Shown here piece by piece: positions 1 through 8,071 of a DNA stretch of 64,000 nt. A model generated the notes under the pieces. It ran no database searches and was not told the origin of the DNA. It saw only the letters and a program-made list of their open reading frames with translations. The position numbers and the translations under genes are program-made. The DNA comes from Quadrisphaera sp. INWT6. Its GTDB lineage: Bacteria > Actinomycetota > Actinomycetes > Actinomycetales > Quadrisphaeraceae. How positions within the stretch are numbered: the first letter of the stretch is position 1; each line of letters starts with the position of its first letter. Where the stretch lies: contig NZ_VUOH01000004.1 in NCBI RefSeq assembly GCF_015390235.1, positions 452,706 to 516,705 on the forward strand, read 5' to 3'.

Positions 1-62
1 ATCACCAGGTTCAGCAGGCGCTCCGTCCGGCGGTCTCCCGCACCTGCCGCGCCTCCAGCCAC
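1..62 (-). CDS. N-terminus of a WYL-family regulator, probably PafB (cut by window edge)
   Basis: Only about 20 codons are visible, read leftwards from a GTG at 62. The last of them read RRTERLLNLVI, the opening of WYL-domain winged-helix regulators such as the proteasome accessory factors PafB/PafC, which activate the LexA-independent DNA-damage response in mycobacteria. A TAnnnT box (TAGCCT, 74-69 on the minus strand) ends 6 nt before the GTG, so the mRNA is predicted leaderless. The gene is on the same strand as pafA and the two FKBP genes, where pafB is usually found in actinobacteria, although the nitrate operon separates them here. The identification rests on a short peptide plus context. 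Confidence 0.5.
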   Translation of the reverse strand, partial: MAGGAAGAGDRRTERLLNLV

Positions 63-122
63 GCTGGGAGGCTAGCAGCGGCCCTCTCGCCCCGGGGTGG
101 CGCAGGTGGCGGCGCGCGCACG

Positions 123-183
123 GGTGTAGGGACCTGTAGGGCCGTGTAGTGATCCGCTACACCCCCCTACAGGTCCCTACACC
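123..183. promoter_or_regulatory. Symmetrical array of six 10-bp-phased hexamers (operator or nucleation site)
   Basis: Two perfect 19-bp inverted arms (123-141 and 165-183) flank an inner 6-bp inverted pair (144-149 and 157-162). Read as half-sites, the block is GTGTAG(124), CTGTAG(134), GTGTAG(144), then CTACAC(157), CTACAG(167), CTACAC(177). The hexamers start exactly 10 bp apart within each half, so all lie on one helix face, and the two halves are mirror images. It ends 12 bp before the ATPase start and covers the region upstream of its -10, so it probably controls that gene and perhaps the divergent WYL gene. Cooperative protein binding is inferred. Confidence 0.75.
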
Positions 184-189
184 TACCAT
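184..189 (+). promoter_or_regulatory. -10 box TACCAT of the ATPase gene
   Basis: TACCAT fits the actinobacterial TAnnnT -10 and ends 6 nt before the GTG at 196, so transcription should begin at or next to the start codon (leaderless). No clear -35 hexamer is visible; that position is occupied by the right arm of the phased array. Confidence 0.5.
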
Positions 190-195
190 CGTCCC

Positions 196-1386
196 GTGGA
201 CCCCGTGGCGAACCCCTACGCCCCGGGCGCCGGGCGCACCCCGGCGGCCCTGGCGGGCCGCGACCGGCAGCGGGAGGCGTGGCGGGTCGGGCTGGACCGG
301 GTCGAGCGCGGCCGCACCGCGCAGCCGGTCGTCCTGTACGGCCTGCGCGGCGTCGGCAAGACGGTGCTGCTGTCGAGCTTCCGCAGCGCCGCCGCGCAGC
401 GCGGCTGGGTGGTGGCCCAGGTCGAGGCGGGCGCGGGCTCCGGCGCCGGAGGGGGTGCCGGGCTCCGGGGGGCCGTCGGCGAGGCCCTCCACGCGCCCCT
501 GGTCGACAGGGCCCGCCCCAGCGCCGGCCGCCGGCTGCTGACCGCGCTGCGCACGGCGCTGAGCTTCAAGGCCTCCTACGACACCGCGGGCACCTGGAAC
601 TTCGGGGTCGACCTCGGCGAGGTCGGGGGCGGCGGCGCCGACACCGGCGTGCTCGAGGCCGACCTCGCCAAGCTGGTGCGCGACGTCGCCGCCGGCGCCG
701 CCGAGGACGGCGGCGGGCTGGCGCTGCTGGTCGACGAGGCGCAGGACGCCACCCCCGCCGAGCTGGCGGCCCTGTGCGCCGTGGCGCACGCCGCCGGCCA
801 GCAGGACTGGCCGGTGCTCGTCGCGCTGGCCGGCCTGCCGAGCCTGCCCCGCGTGCTGGCGGAGGCGAAGTCGTACGCCGAGCGGCTGTTCGTCTACGAG
901 CGCATCGAGCAGCTGCCCCCCGACGCCGCCGTCGAGGCCCTGGTGGCCCCGGCCGTGGCCGAGGGCGTGCACTGGACCGACGGCGCCGTCGAGCTGGTGG
1001 TCGCCGCCACCGGCGGCTACCCGTACTTCCTGCAGCAGTTCGGGCAGGAGTGCTGGAACGAGGCCGAGGGCGACACCATCGCCCACGCCGACGCCCGCGT
1101 GGGCGCCGCCCGCGGCCGGGCCGCCCTCGACGACGGCTTCTTCCGCTCCCGGTGGGACCGCGCCACCGGCGCCGAGCAGGCCTACCTGCGGGCGATGGCC
1201 CCCGACGGCGACGCCGGCACCCCCTCGGGCGAGGTGGCGGCCCGGCTGGGCCGCAAGGTCGCGAGCCTGGGTCCCGCCCGGGCCAGCCTCATCGCCAAGG
1301 GCCTGGTCTACGCCCCCGAGCACGGCGTCGTGGCCTTCACCGTCCCGGGCATGGCCGACTTCATCGAGCGGCAGCCAGCGGGCTGA
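196..1386 (+). CDS. AAA+ ATP-binding protein with C-terminal winged-helix-like domain
   Basis: A 396-aa protein with Walker A GLRGVGKT at residues 49-56 and Walker B LALLVDEAQD at 175-184, the arrangement of STAND/Orc1-Cdc6-like AAA+ ATPases. The last 60 or so residues (VAARLGRKVASLGPARASLI, then KGLVYAPEHG..AFTVPG) look like a winged helix, as at the end of Orc1/Cdc6 proteins. The N-terminus (MDPVANPYAPGAG..P..LAGRD) is the usual start of this actinobacterial family, supporting the GTG at 196. The gene stands alone on the plus strand and its 3' end overlaps the convergent CbiX-like gene by 26 bp. Cellular role unknown. The phased operator just upstream suggests autoregulation or a DNA-assembly role, which is inference. 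Confidence 0.85.
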   Translation: MDPVANPYAPGAGRTPAALAGRDRQREAWRVGLDRVERGRTAQPVVLYGLRGVGKTVLLSSFRSAAAQRGWVVAQVEAGAGSGAGGGAGLRGAVGEALHAPLVDRARPSAGRRLLTALRTALSFKASYDTAGTWNFGVDLGEVGGGGADTGVLEADLAKLVRDVAAGAAEDGGGLALLVDEAQDATPAELAALCAVAHAAGQQDWPVLVALAGLPSLPRVLAEAKSYAERLFVYERIEQLPPDAAVEALVAPAVAEGVHWTDGAVELVVAATGGYPYFLQQFGQECWNEAEGDTIAHADARVGAARGRAALDDGFFRSRWDRATGAEQAYLRAMAPDGDAGTPSGEVAARLGRKVASLGPARASLIAKGLVYAPEHGVVAFTVPGMADFIERQPAG

Positions 1387-2158
1387 CCGCCTCCCCGGCA
1401 GCAGCGGCCAGCGCCTCGTCGTAGCGGCGCAGGGCCAGCGCCGCGAGCCGGGGGTCCACGTCGCCGTCGTCGCACAGGGTGGGGGCCACGACATCGGCCA
1501 GCCCGTCGTCCAGCAGGGCCTGGAGGCGCTGGGAGAACACCCCCGGCGCGAGCAGGTACGGGGCCACCGCCACGCGGCGCCCGGGGTGGGCCGCGCGCAG
1601 GTCGGCACACGCCTGGGGCGCGGTCGGCGCCTGGGCCGAGGAGTACGCCGCGGTCACGGGCCCGGCGTCGGGGGGGCGCCGGGCGCGGACCGCGGCGAGG
1701 ACGGCCTCGACGTCGGCGACGGCGCGGGCGGCGAGCGAGCCGGCCGCCAGGACCACCAGGGCGTCGTCGTCGCGGCCGCCAGCGGCGGCCAGGCGGTCCA
1801 GCAGCACCTCGACCAGGGCGTCGTCGGGTCCGAGCGCGGCGGCGGCCCTCGACCCGGCACCCAGAGCCCGGGCGGCGCGGACGGCCGAGGCGACGTCGGA
1901 GCGCACGTGGTACCCGGTGGAGAGCAGCAGCGGGACGACGACGTGCGCCGTGCCCGCGACCGCGAGCCGGGCGACGACGTCGTCCAGGGCTGGCTTCTGC
2001 ACGTCGACGTGCGCCGCGAGCACCTGGACGTCGGGGCGCTGGGCGGCCACGGCGAGGCGCAGCTGGGCGACGGTGCGCCGCCCGGTGGCCGAGCGGGTGC
2101 CGTGCGAGACCGCCACCAGCACCGGCGGCTGGTCCGACGACGACGGGGTGGTGCTCAC
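1361..2158 (-). CDS. CbiX/SirB-like sirohydrochlorin chelatase family protein
   Basis: Start GTG at 2158 overlaps the stop of the upstream nnaR-like gene in a GTGA overlap, giving a 265-aa product. The N-terminal half starts VLVAVSHGT, with the His of the CbiX/SirB metal-inserting fold, and a second, weaker half follows (AYLLAPG-like PYLLAPGVFSQRL). CbiX-family enzymes insert Fe2+ or Co2+ into sirohydrochlorin. As the last gene of the nitrate operon, iron insertion for siroheme of NirB is the most likely role. The siroheme synthase upstream also has a dehydrogenase-type N-terminal domain, so this protein may supply the chelatase step. The longer open frame upstream is a shadow of nnaR. Confidence 0.8.
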   Translation of the reverse strand: MSTTPSSSDQPPVLVAVSHGTRSATGRRTVAQLRLAVAAQRPDVQVLAAHVDVQKPALDDVVARLAVAGTAHVVVPLLLSTGYHVRSDVASAVRAARALGAGSRAAAALGPDDALVEVLLDRLAAAGGRDDDALVVLAAGSLAARAVADVEAVLAAVRARRPPDAGPVTAAYSSAQAPTAPQACADLRAAHPGRRVAVAPYLLAPGVFSQRLQALLDDGLADVVAPTLCDDGDVDPRLAALALRRYDEALAAAAGEAVSPLAAAR

Positions 2159-3342
2159 GCGACGTCCAGGGCGTAGCCGCGCTTGACCACGGTGCGCACC
2201 AGCGCGCCGCCGGAGGGGGCCTGGGCGGTCAGCGACGAGCGCAGCCGGGCCACGGCCACCTCCACGGCGTGCCCGTCGGTGGCGGCGGGCAGCGCGCGCA
2301 GCAGCTCGGTGCGGCTGGCGACCCGGCCGGGCTCGGCGGCCAGGTGGGCCAGCACGGCCAGCGCTCCGGGGGCCAGGTCGAGGACGCGGCCGTCGAGCAC
2401 CGCGGCGCGGGCGCGGACCACCAGCTCGCCGGCGGGCGTGGTCGCCCGGGCGCGCGGGTGGACCTCCAGGTGGGCCGACAGGCACCTCATGAGGGCGCCC
2501 AGGCGCCACCGCTCCGGCACCAGCGGCTCCACGCCCAGCTCCCGCAGGGGGGCGGCGGTGACGTCGCCGACGGCGCAGCACACCACGTCGGGCCGGCCGG
2601 AGGCGCCGCCGCCCATCGCCGCCAGCACCTCGGGCAGCCGCCCGCGGCGCTCGGCGGCCTCGAGCAGCGCGACGGCCCCGGGGGCGGCGGTGAAGGTGAC
2701 GGCGTCGAGGCTGCGGGTCGCGAGGGCGTCGACGAGCCCGTCGACGGCGCCCGGGTCGTCCGGGGGCTCCCACCGGTACACCGCGACGGTGCGCAGGTCC
2801 GCCCCGGCGGCGCGCAGCGCCTCGAGCTCGTCCAGGGCCCCCTGCGTGTGGGCGCCGTGGAGCTGCACCAGCACCGACCGCCCCGCGACGCCCTGGGCGA
2901 GCAGGTGCTCGACGGCCTCGGCGGTCTGCTCGCTGGCCGCCGTCCACGCCTCCGACAGCCCGGCGGCCCGGACGGCGCCGCGGGCCTTGGGACCGCGGGC
3001 CAGCACCCGGGTGTCCGCGAGCGCGGCGACGAGGGCCTCGTCGAGGCCGTGGGCCTCGGCGGCGGAGAGCCAGCCGCGCAGGCCGATGGCGGTGGTGACG
3101 ACGAGGACGTCGGGCGGGTCGGCGATGGCGGCGCGAGTGGCGGCCAGGAGGTCGGCGTCCTCGGTGATGGGGACGATGCGCATGGTGGGGGCGTGGACGA
3201 CGTCGGCGCCGCGGCGGGTGAAGGTGGCGATGAGCTCGTCGGAGCGGCGGTGGCTGGTGACGCCGATGGTGGCGCCGAGCAGCTGGGTGGGGTCGAGCTC
3301 GCTGGTGGTGCTCGTGGGGGTGCCCGTGGGGGTGGTGCTCAC
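2155..3342 (-). CDS. nnaR: NnaR-type regulator: HemD-like domain fused to an OmpR-type winged helix
   Basis: A 395-aa protein from the GTG at 3342 (GTGA overlap with the siroheme synthase stop). Residues about 20-270 are a uroporphyrinogen-III-synthase (HemD) fold (TIGVTSHRRSDELIATFTRR). Residues about 295-395 are a trans_reg_C winged helix ([20 protein letters not shown] ... VVKRGYALDVA). This fusion is the architecture of NnaR, described in Streptomyces and Mycobacterium smegmatis as an activator of nitrite/nitrate assimilation genes. Its place inside the nitrate operon agrees. It could still have synthase activity, but the family knowledge favours regulation. It is the best candidate to bind the paired arrays upstream of narK and the siroheme gene. 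Confidence 0.85.
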   Translation of the reverse strand: MSTTPTGTPTSTTSELDPTQLLGATIGVTSHRRSDELIATFTRRGADVVHAPTMRIVPITEDADLLAATRAAIADPPDVLVVTTAIGLRGWLSAAEAHGLDEALVAALADTRVLARGPKARGAVRAAGLSEAWTAASEQTAEAVEHLLAQGVAGRSVLVQLHGAHTQGALDELEALRAAGADLRTVAVYRWEPPDDPGAVDGLVDALATRSLDAVTFTAAPGAVALLEAAERRGRLPEVLAAMGGGASGRPDVVCCAVGDVTAAPLRELGVEPLVPERWRLGALMRCLSAHLEVHPRARATTPAGELVVRARAAVLDGRVLDLAPGALAVLAHLAAEPGRVASRTELLRALPAATDGHAVEVAVARLRSSLTAQAPSGGALVRTVVKRGYALDVA

Positions 3343-4619
3343 GGGGCCGGTTCCTCCGCCGGCTGCTGGGCGGGGGCGCTGGTGCGCAGGTCGACCACCC
3401 GGGTGGGGTGCGCCATGGCGGCGACCAGCCCGATGACGATGACGGCCGGGGCGCGCACCCCCCGGCGGGCAGCGACCTCGGCGGCGGTGGCCAGCGTGGC
3501 GGTGGTGGTGCGCTGCTGGGGGGTGCAGCCGCTCTCGACGAGGGCGACGGGCAGGTCGGGGTCGGCTCCCTGGGCCGCGAGGCCGGCGGCGAGCTCGGGC
3601 AGGCGCGAGACGCCCATGAGCACCACGAGGGTCCCGCCGCGGGCGGTCTGGGCGGCGAGGTCGAGCAGCTCGTCGTCGCCGAGGAGCTCGTGGCCGGTCA
3701 TCACCGTGACGGAGCGGGCCGTGCCGCGGTGGGTGACGGGGATGCCGGCGGCGGCGGGCACCGCGAGCGCGCTGGTGATGCCGGGGACGACGTCGACGGG
3801 GATGCCGGCGGCGCGGCAGGCGGCGGCCTCCTCGGCGCCGCGGCCGAAGACGTAGCCGTCTCCGCCCTTGAGGCGGACGACGCGCAGGCCGCGCAGGGCG
3901 CGGTCGACGAGGACCCGCTCGATCTCGCGCTGGGGGACGGGGTGGTGGTCGGGGGCCTTGCCGACGTCGACGACCTCGACGTCGGCGTCCAGCTCGTCGA
4001 GGAGGGCGCGGGGGGCGAGCCTGTCGACGACGACGACGTCGGCCTCCGCGAGCGCGCGGCGGCCGGCGAGGGTGATGAGGGAGGCGTCGCCGGGGCCGCC
4101 GCCGACGAGGGTGACGCGGCCGAGGCCCCGCTCGGCGGTGGGGCGGCGGTGGCGGCGCAGGGGCAGCGCGCCGGAGCTGAGGCCGAGGCGGACGCCGTCG
4201 CGCAGGGCGGCCGAGCGCCTGGGGTCTCCTCCGGCGGTGACGGAGATGACCACGTCGTCCTGGCGGACCACGGCGGGGGTCCAGGCGCGGGAGCGCTCGC
4301 TCGCGTCCGCCCTGACGCACCAGGTCCGGCGCGAGGTGGCCTCGGCGGCCACGGCGTCGTCGGTGCGGGGGTCGCCGGTGGCGGTGTGCACGAGCCAGGC
4401 GCCGTCGAGGTCGGTGGCGCACCAGCGCCCCTGCTTCCAGGTGAGGTCGCCGGCGTCGGCGAGGGCGACGACCTCCTCGCACGCCTGCGGGGCGACGACG
4501 AGGACGTCGGCGCCGGCGGCGAGCAGGTCGCGGGCCCGTCGGGCGCCGACGGGCCCGCCACCGACGACGACGGCGCGGCGACCGGTGAGGTCCAGGTGCA
4601 GCGGGTACGGGTGGTCCAC
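3339..4619 (-). CDS. cysG: Siroheme synthase: precorrin-2 dehydrogenase plus uroporphyrinogen-III methyltransferase
   Basis: A bifunctional protein of about 426 aa. The N-terminal part has a Rossmann motif VVVGGGPVGARRA (SirC/CysG-N type, NAD-dependent oxidation of precorrin-2). The C-terminal part is a SUMT/CobA methyltransferase with VTLVGGGPGDASLITL, GDGYVFGRGAEE and a PGITSALAVPA loop. It makes the siroheme needed by the NirB nitrite reductase encoded just upstream. The GTG at 4619 (VDHPYPLHLDLTG) fits the family length. An upstream in-frame GTG at 4670 would put the phased GTTGC array inside the coding region. The gene lies 90 bp after nirD, and that gap holds the array, so an internal promoter is likely. 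Confidence 0.88.
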   Translation of the reverse strand: MDHPYPLHLDLTGRRAVVVGGGPVGARRARDLLAAGADVLVVAPQACEEVVALADAGDLTWKQGRWCATDLDGAWLVHTATGDPRTDDAVAAEATSRRTWCVRADASERSRAWTPAVVRQDDVVISVTAGGDPRRSAALRDGVRLGLSSGALPLRRHRRPTAERGLGRVTLVGGGPGDASLITLAGRRALAEADVVVVDRLAPRALLDELDADVEVVDVGKAPDHHPVPQREIERVLVDRALRGLRVVRLKGGDGYVFGRGAEEAAACRAAGIPVDVVPGITSALAVPAAAGIPVTHRGTARSVTVMTGHELLGDDELLDLAAQTARGGTLVVLMGVSRLPELAAGLAAQGADPDLPVALVESGCTPQQRTTTATLATAAEVAARRGVRAPAVIVIGLVAAMAHPTRVVDLRTSAPAQQPAEEPAP

Positions 4620-4635
4620 GTCGCGAGCGTGCCCC

Positions 4636-4679
4636 CGCCGTGTTGCGCCGGTGTTGCGCTCGGTGACCACCCGTGTTGC
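4636..4679 (-). promoter_or_regulatory. Phased GTTGC/GTGAC array upstream of the siroheme gene, matching the narK array
   Basis: On the plus strand GTTGC occurs at 4642, 4653 and 4675, with GTGAC at 4663 (spacing 11, 10 and 12 bp). The 14-mer CGCCGTGTTGCGCC at 4636-4649 is repeated exactly at 11773-11786 upstream of narK. The nearest element is 23 bp from this gene's start, against 24 bp at narK. Read on the minus strand, two elements form GCAAC-n6-GCAAC, which resembles but does not match GlnR half-sites (GTnAC-n6-GAAAC). A shared nitrogen regulator (NnaR, GlnR or both) is inferred. Confidence 0.6.
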
Positions 4680-4709
4680 TTCCGGCTGGGCTCGACCGGG
4701 CCCGGTGCC

Positions 4710-5057
4710 TCAGGCGGGGGTGACGCGCACCCCGCCGTCGTCGTCGACCGAGACGCCGTGGACCCGCACCCGGGCCTGACCCGACGTCGACTCCCCCGTG
4801 CGCAGGTCCCAGGTGTTCAGGTGCAGGGGGCAGACGACCACGCAGGAGTCGATCTGCCCGTCCGCCAGCGGGCCCCCGGAGTGGGGGCAGACGGCGTCGA
4901 CGGCGGAGACGCGCCCGTCGCGGTGGTGGAACACGGCGACCTGCACCTCCCCGGCGCCGCTGGGCACCACGTAGGCGCGACCCTCCCCCGGGGGGATCTC
5001 CGCGAGCGCTGCGACCCGCACCCCTGACGTCGCCGTCCTCGTGTCCACCGCGGTCAC
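4710..5057 (-). CDS. nirD: Nitrite reductase small subunit (Rieske-type NirD)
   Basis: A 115-aa protein starting at GTG 5057 in a GTGA overlap with nirB. It carries Rieske-type [2Fe-2S] ligands in the order CPHSGG and CPLHLNTW, typical of the actinobacterial NirD form that pairs with NirB. The subunit is cytoplasmic and belongs to the NADH-dependent enzyme reducing nitrite to ammonium. The 4-bp overlap with nirB implies translational coupling and equal stoichiometry. Confidence 0.92.
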   Translation of the reverse strand: MTAVDTRTATSGVRVAALAEIPPGEGRAYVVPSGAGEVQVAVFHHRDGRVSAVDAVCPHSGGPLADGQIDSCVVVCPLHLNTWDLRTGESTSGQARVRVHGVSVDDDGGVRVTPA

Positions 5058-7705
5058 TGCTGGGCTCCAGCCATCGCTCCAGACACAAGGGCCTCCTCGT
5101 TCGGCATGACGATCTCCACGGGCAGCTGCTCGCGGGGGGTGCCGCCGGGGGCGCCCATCGGGCGCCGGGGCACCACGGGGAGCGGGAGCAGCGGCAGGGC
5201 GGGGGCGGAGAAGCGGCCGGGGGCGTCGGGGGCCTCGCGCTCCTTCCACGGGTCGCGGTAGGCGGCGCAGGCGGCGTCGACCTCCTCGTCGAGCTGGGCG
5301 CACATCCCGTCGGAGTCCTCGACGAGAACCAGGCGCACCCGCTCGATCGAGAGGCGGGGCACGAAGTCGTAGGTGCGCTCCAGCCAGTTGCCCCAGGTCC
5401 GGTAGAACTGGATGAACCGCCCGGTGAGCTGGATGACCGCCTCGGGCGAGTCGACGGTGGCGAGCAGGTCGGCCTTGCGGACCGAGGCCCCGGCGGCCCC
5501 GCCCACGTACACCTCCCACTTCCCGCCCCCGATGGCCACGACGCCGACGTCCTTCACGTAGGCCTCGGCGCAGTTGCGGGGGCAGCCGACCACGCCGAGC
5601 TTGAGCTTGGCGGGGGTCTCGATGCCCTGGAAGCGCTCCTCCAGGGCGATGCCGAGGGCGGTGGAGTCGCCCAGGCCGAACCGGCAGTAGTCGGTGCCGA
5701 CGCAGGTCTTCACCGTGCGCATCGACTTGCCGTAGGCGTAGCCGGACGGCATGTCGAGGTCCTCCCACACCTTGGGGAGGTCCTCCTTCCTCACGCCCAG
5801 CATGTCGATGCGCTGCCCGCCGGTGACCTTGAGCATGCCGACGCCGTACTTGTCGGCGACGTCGGCGATGCGGCGCAACTGGTCGGGGGTGGTGACCCCG
5901 CCCTTCATCTGCGGGACCACGCTGAAGGTGCCGTCGCGCTGGATGTTGGCGTGGACGCGGTCGTTGATGAACCGGGCGTCGCGCTCGTCGACGAACTCGG
6001 TCGGCCACAGGGTGCGCAGCAGCGACGTCAGGCCCATCTTCGACTTCGCGTCCTCGGCGCCGCCGGGCGCGAGGGCCGCGAACACCGACGACACCGACGT
6101 GAGGTGCTGCTCGCGGATCGCGGCGACCAGCTCGTCCTTGCGCAGCGGCACGCCGGGCACGTACCAGTGGACCGACGGGTCCTCGGTGAGCGCACCCCCG
6201 CCGGCGGCGACGGCGTGCTCCACGATCGTGCTGACGACCTCCTTGCACGAGCCGCAGCCCTTGCCCGCGCGCGTGGCGTCCATCACGCCCTTCACGCTGG
6301 AGCAGCCCGACGCGACGGCGCCGCAGATGTCGCCCTTGGTGACGCCGTTGCAGTTGCAGACCTGGGCGTCGTCCGCGAGGTCCTCCACGGACCCCTCCGC
6401 CGTGGCGCCGAGGTCGAAGAGGAGCTCGACCCGCTGCTCGGGCAGGGGCAGCCCCCGGTCGAAGACCTGCTGGAGGGCGGCGGTCTTGCGGGTGTCGCCC
6501 AGCAGGGTCGCACCGACCAGGCGGCCGTCGCGCACGACGACGGACTGGTAGAGCCCCCGGCGGACGTCGGAGAACACGACGTGCTCGTCGTCGGGGTGCT
6601 CCGGGCCCGCCTGCCCGATGGCGGCGACGTCGACGCCGGCCACCTTGAGCTTCGTGGAGGTGCGGCTGCCGTGGTACGCGGCGTCGGGGTCGGCGCCGGT
6701 GAGCACGTCGGCCAGCACGGTCGCCTGCTCCCACAGGGGCGCGACCAGGCCGTAGGTCTCCCCGCGGTGCTGGGCGCACTCCCCCAGCGCGTACACCTGG
6801 CCGGGCCCCGCTGGCGTCTCGGGCTGGTCGACGCAGCGCATCTGGTCGTCGACGACGACGCCGCGCTCCACCACCAGCCCGGCGCGCAGGCCGACGTCGG
6901 TGTTGGGACGGATGCCGGCGGTCACGACGACCATGTCAGCGGGGAAGCTCCGCCCGTCCTTGAGCACGACGCCCGAGACCCGGCCGCTCCCCGACTGCTC
7001 CGTGCACGCCGTCAGCCCCGTGGTGCGCGCCCCCGTCACCACGGAGATCCCCGCCTCCTCGATGGACCGGCGCAGCACGGCGCCGGCGTCGGCGTCGAGC
7101 TGCTGGTTCATCAGGTGCGCCGGGGAGTGGATGACGGTGACGTCGAGGCCGTGGTTCTGCAGGCCCTTGGCGGCCTCCAGGCCCAGCAGGCCACCGCCGA
7201 TCACGACCGCCTTCGCGGGCGTGGTGCCTGTGCCGTAGCGGCGGGCCTCCTCGAGCATCGCGCGGGTCTCGTCCAGGCTCCGGAAGCCCGAGACGCCCGG
7301 CAGCAGCGACCCGTCCTCGCGGCGCAGCCCGTCCATCGGCGGGAAGTGCGGCGAGGAGCCGGTCGCGATGACCAGCACGTCGTAGGGGGTGCGCCCGCCG
7401 TCGGCGTCGACCACCTCGCGCGCCGGCAGGTCGACGTCGTCGACCCGGACCCCCGCGCGCAGCTCGATGCCGTTCTCGGCGTACCAGCCCAGCTCGTTGA
7501 GGTAGATCGACTCCTCGCCGTCCTCCCCCGCGAGCACGTGCGACAGCATGATCCGGTTGTAGTTGCCGTACGGCTCGTCGCCGAAGACGGTGATCTGGAA
7601 GAGGTCACCGGCCCCGCGCTCGAGCAGCTCCTCCAGCAGGCGGGCACCGGCCATGCCGTTGCCCACCAGCACCAGACGCTTCGTGGAGCCCTGCTCCTTC
7701 TTCAT
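5054..7705 (-). CDS. nirB: Nitrite reductase [NAD(P)H] large subunit
   Basis: A protein of about 883 aa. Domains in order are: an FAD/NAD(P) pyridine-nucleotide oxidoreductase (LVLVGNGMAGARLLEEL at the start, VIGGGLLGLEAAKGL about residue 150), a BFD-like [2Fe-2S] domain (VCNCNGVTKGDI ... GKGCGSCKEVV), and a nitrite/sulfite reductase half with siroheme/4Fe-4S ligands (TCVGTDYCRFG ... GCPRNCAEA). It reduces nitrite to ammonium with electrons from NAD(P)H. The start is ATG 7705 or GTG 7711: a GGAGG at 7720-7716 is 10 nt from the ATG and 4 nt from the GTG. It is 12-18 bp downstream of the small unknown gene and overlaps nirD. Confidence 0.95.
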   Translation of the reverse strand: MKKEQGSTKRLVLVGNGMAGARLLEELLERGAGDLFQITVFGDEPYGNYNRIMLSHVLAGEDGEESIYLNELGWYAENGIELRAGVRVDDVDLPAREVVDADGGRTPYDVLVIATGSSPHFPPMDGLRREDGSLLPGVSGFRSLDETRAMLEEARRYGTGTTPAKAVVIGGGLLGLEAAKGLQNHGLDVTVIHSPAHLMNQQLDADAGAVLRRSIEEAGISVVTGARTTGLTACTEQSGSGRVSGVVLKDGRSFPADMVVVTAGIRPNTDVGLRAGLVVERGVVVDDQMRCVDQPETPAGPGQVYALGECAQHRGETYGLVAPLWEQATVLADVLTGADPDAAYHGSRTSTKLKVAGVDVAAIGQAGPEHPDDEHVVFSDVRRGLYQSVVVRDGRLVGATLLGDTRKTAALQQVFDRGLPLPEQRVELLFDLGATAEGSVEDLADDAQVCNCNGVTKGDICGAVASGCSSVKGVMDATRAGKGCGSCKEVVSTIVEHAVAAGGGALTEDPSVHWYVPGVPLRKDELVAAIREQHLTSVSSVFAALAPGGAEDAKSKMGLTSLLRTLWPTEFVDERDARFINDRVHANIQRDGTFSVVPQMKGGVTTPDQLRRIADVADKYGVGMLKVTGGQRIDMLGVRKEDLPKVWEDLDMPSGYAYGKSMRTVKTCVGTDYCRFGLGDSTALGIALEERFQGIETPAKLKLGVVGCPRNCAEAYVKDVGVVAIGGGKWEVYVGGAAGASVRKADLLATVDSPEAVIQLTGRFIQFYRTWGNWLERTYDFVPRLSIERVRLVLVEDSDGMCAQLDEEVDAACAAYRDPWKEREAPDAPGRFSAPALPLLPLPVVPRRPMGAPGGTPREQLPVEIVMPNEEALVSGAMAGAQQ

Positions 7706-7723
7706 GTGCACCAGACCTCCCCC

Positions 7724-8071
7724 TCAGATCTCGACGAGGCCGAGGTCGACGACGACGGTGCCCACCACGCCGGCGGGCGCCGCGACGTGCAGCTCGAGCA
7801 CCTCACCGGCCTCGACGTCCTCCACCACCCGCAGCGGCACGTGCACGTCGCCCTTGGCGCCGATGGGGAACCAGCGCATCGGGACCCCGTCGCGGACCAA
7901 GACCGCGACCACCAGCTCGTCGCTGGCGTTGCCGCCGCGGACGTACAGCACCTGGGCGCGGCGGCCCTCGGGCACGGTGTAGGTCAGGGACTCGTCGAGC
8001 AGCTCGTGCTTGTCGAGGCCCTGCCCGGTGACGGGGAAGACCCCCTGCAGGAAGCGGAAGGTCGAGCTCAT
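7724..8071 (-). CDS. Small unknown protein inside the nitrate operon
   Basis: A 115-aa protein starting at ATG 8071 in an ATGA overlap with the nitrate reductase stop. It has no signal peptide, membrane segment or cysteine pattern. The sequence alternates short strands (LTYTVPEGRRAQVLYVRGGN, LELHVAAPAGVVGTVVVDLG), suggesting a small beta-sandwich. It is locked between the nitrate reductase and nirB, so a role in assembly, electron transfer or channelling between the two reductases is possible. No family was recognised and no function is assigned. Confidence 0.8.
   Translation of the reverse strand: MSSTFRFLQGVFPVTGQGLDKHELLDESLTYTVPEGRRAQVLYVRGGNASDELVVAVLVRDGVPMRWFPIGAKGDVHVPLRVVEDVEAGEVLELHVAAPAGVVGTVVVDLGLVEI

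Noticed and set aside
157..1608. Long open frames opposite the AAA+ ATPase and many similar ones elsewhere
   Set aside because: At this GC content the opposite and shifted frames stay open by chance. Their products are Arg/Gly/Pro/Ala-rich with no domain, while the accepted frames carry recognisable motifs.
4642..4679. Canonical GlnR boxes
   Set aside because: Only one pair has the n6 spacing and none matches GTnAC-n6-GAAAC fully. Kept as an unassigned phased array.
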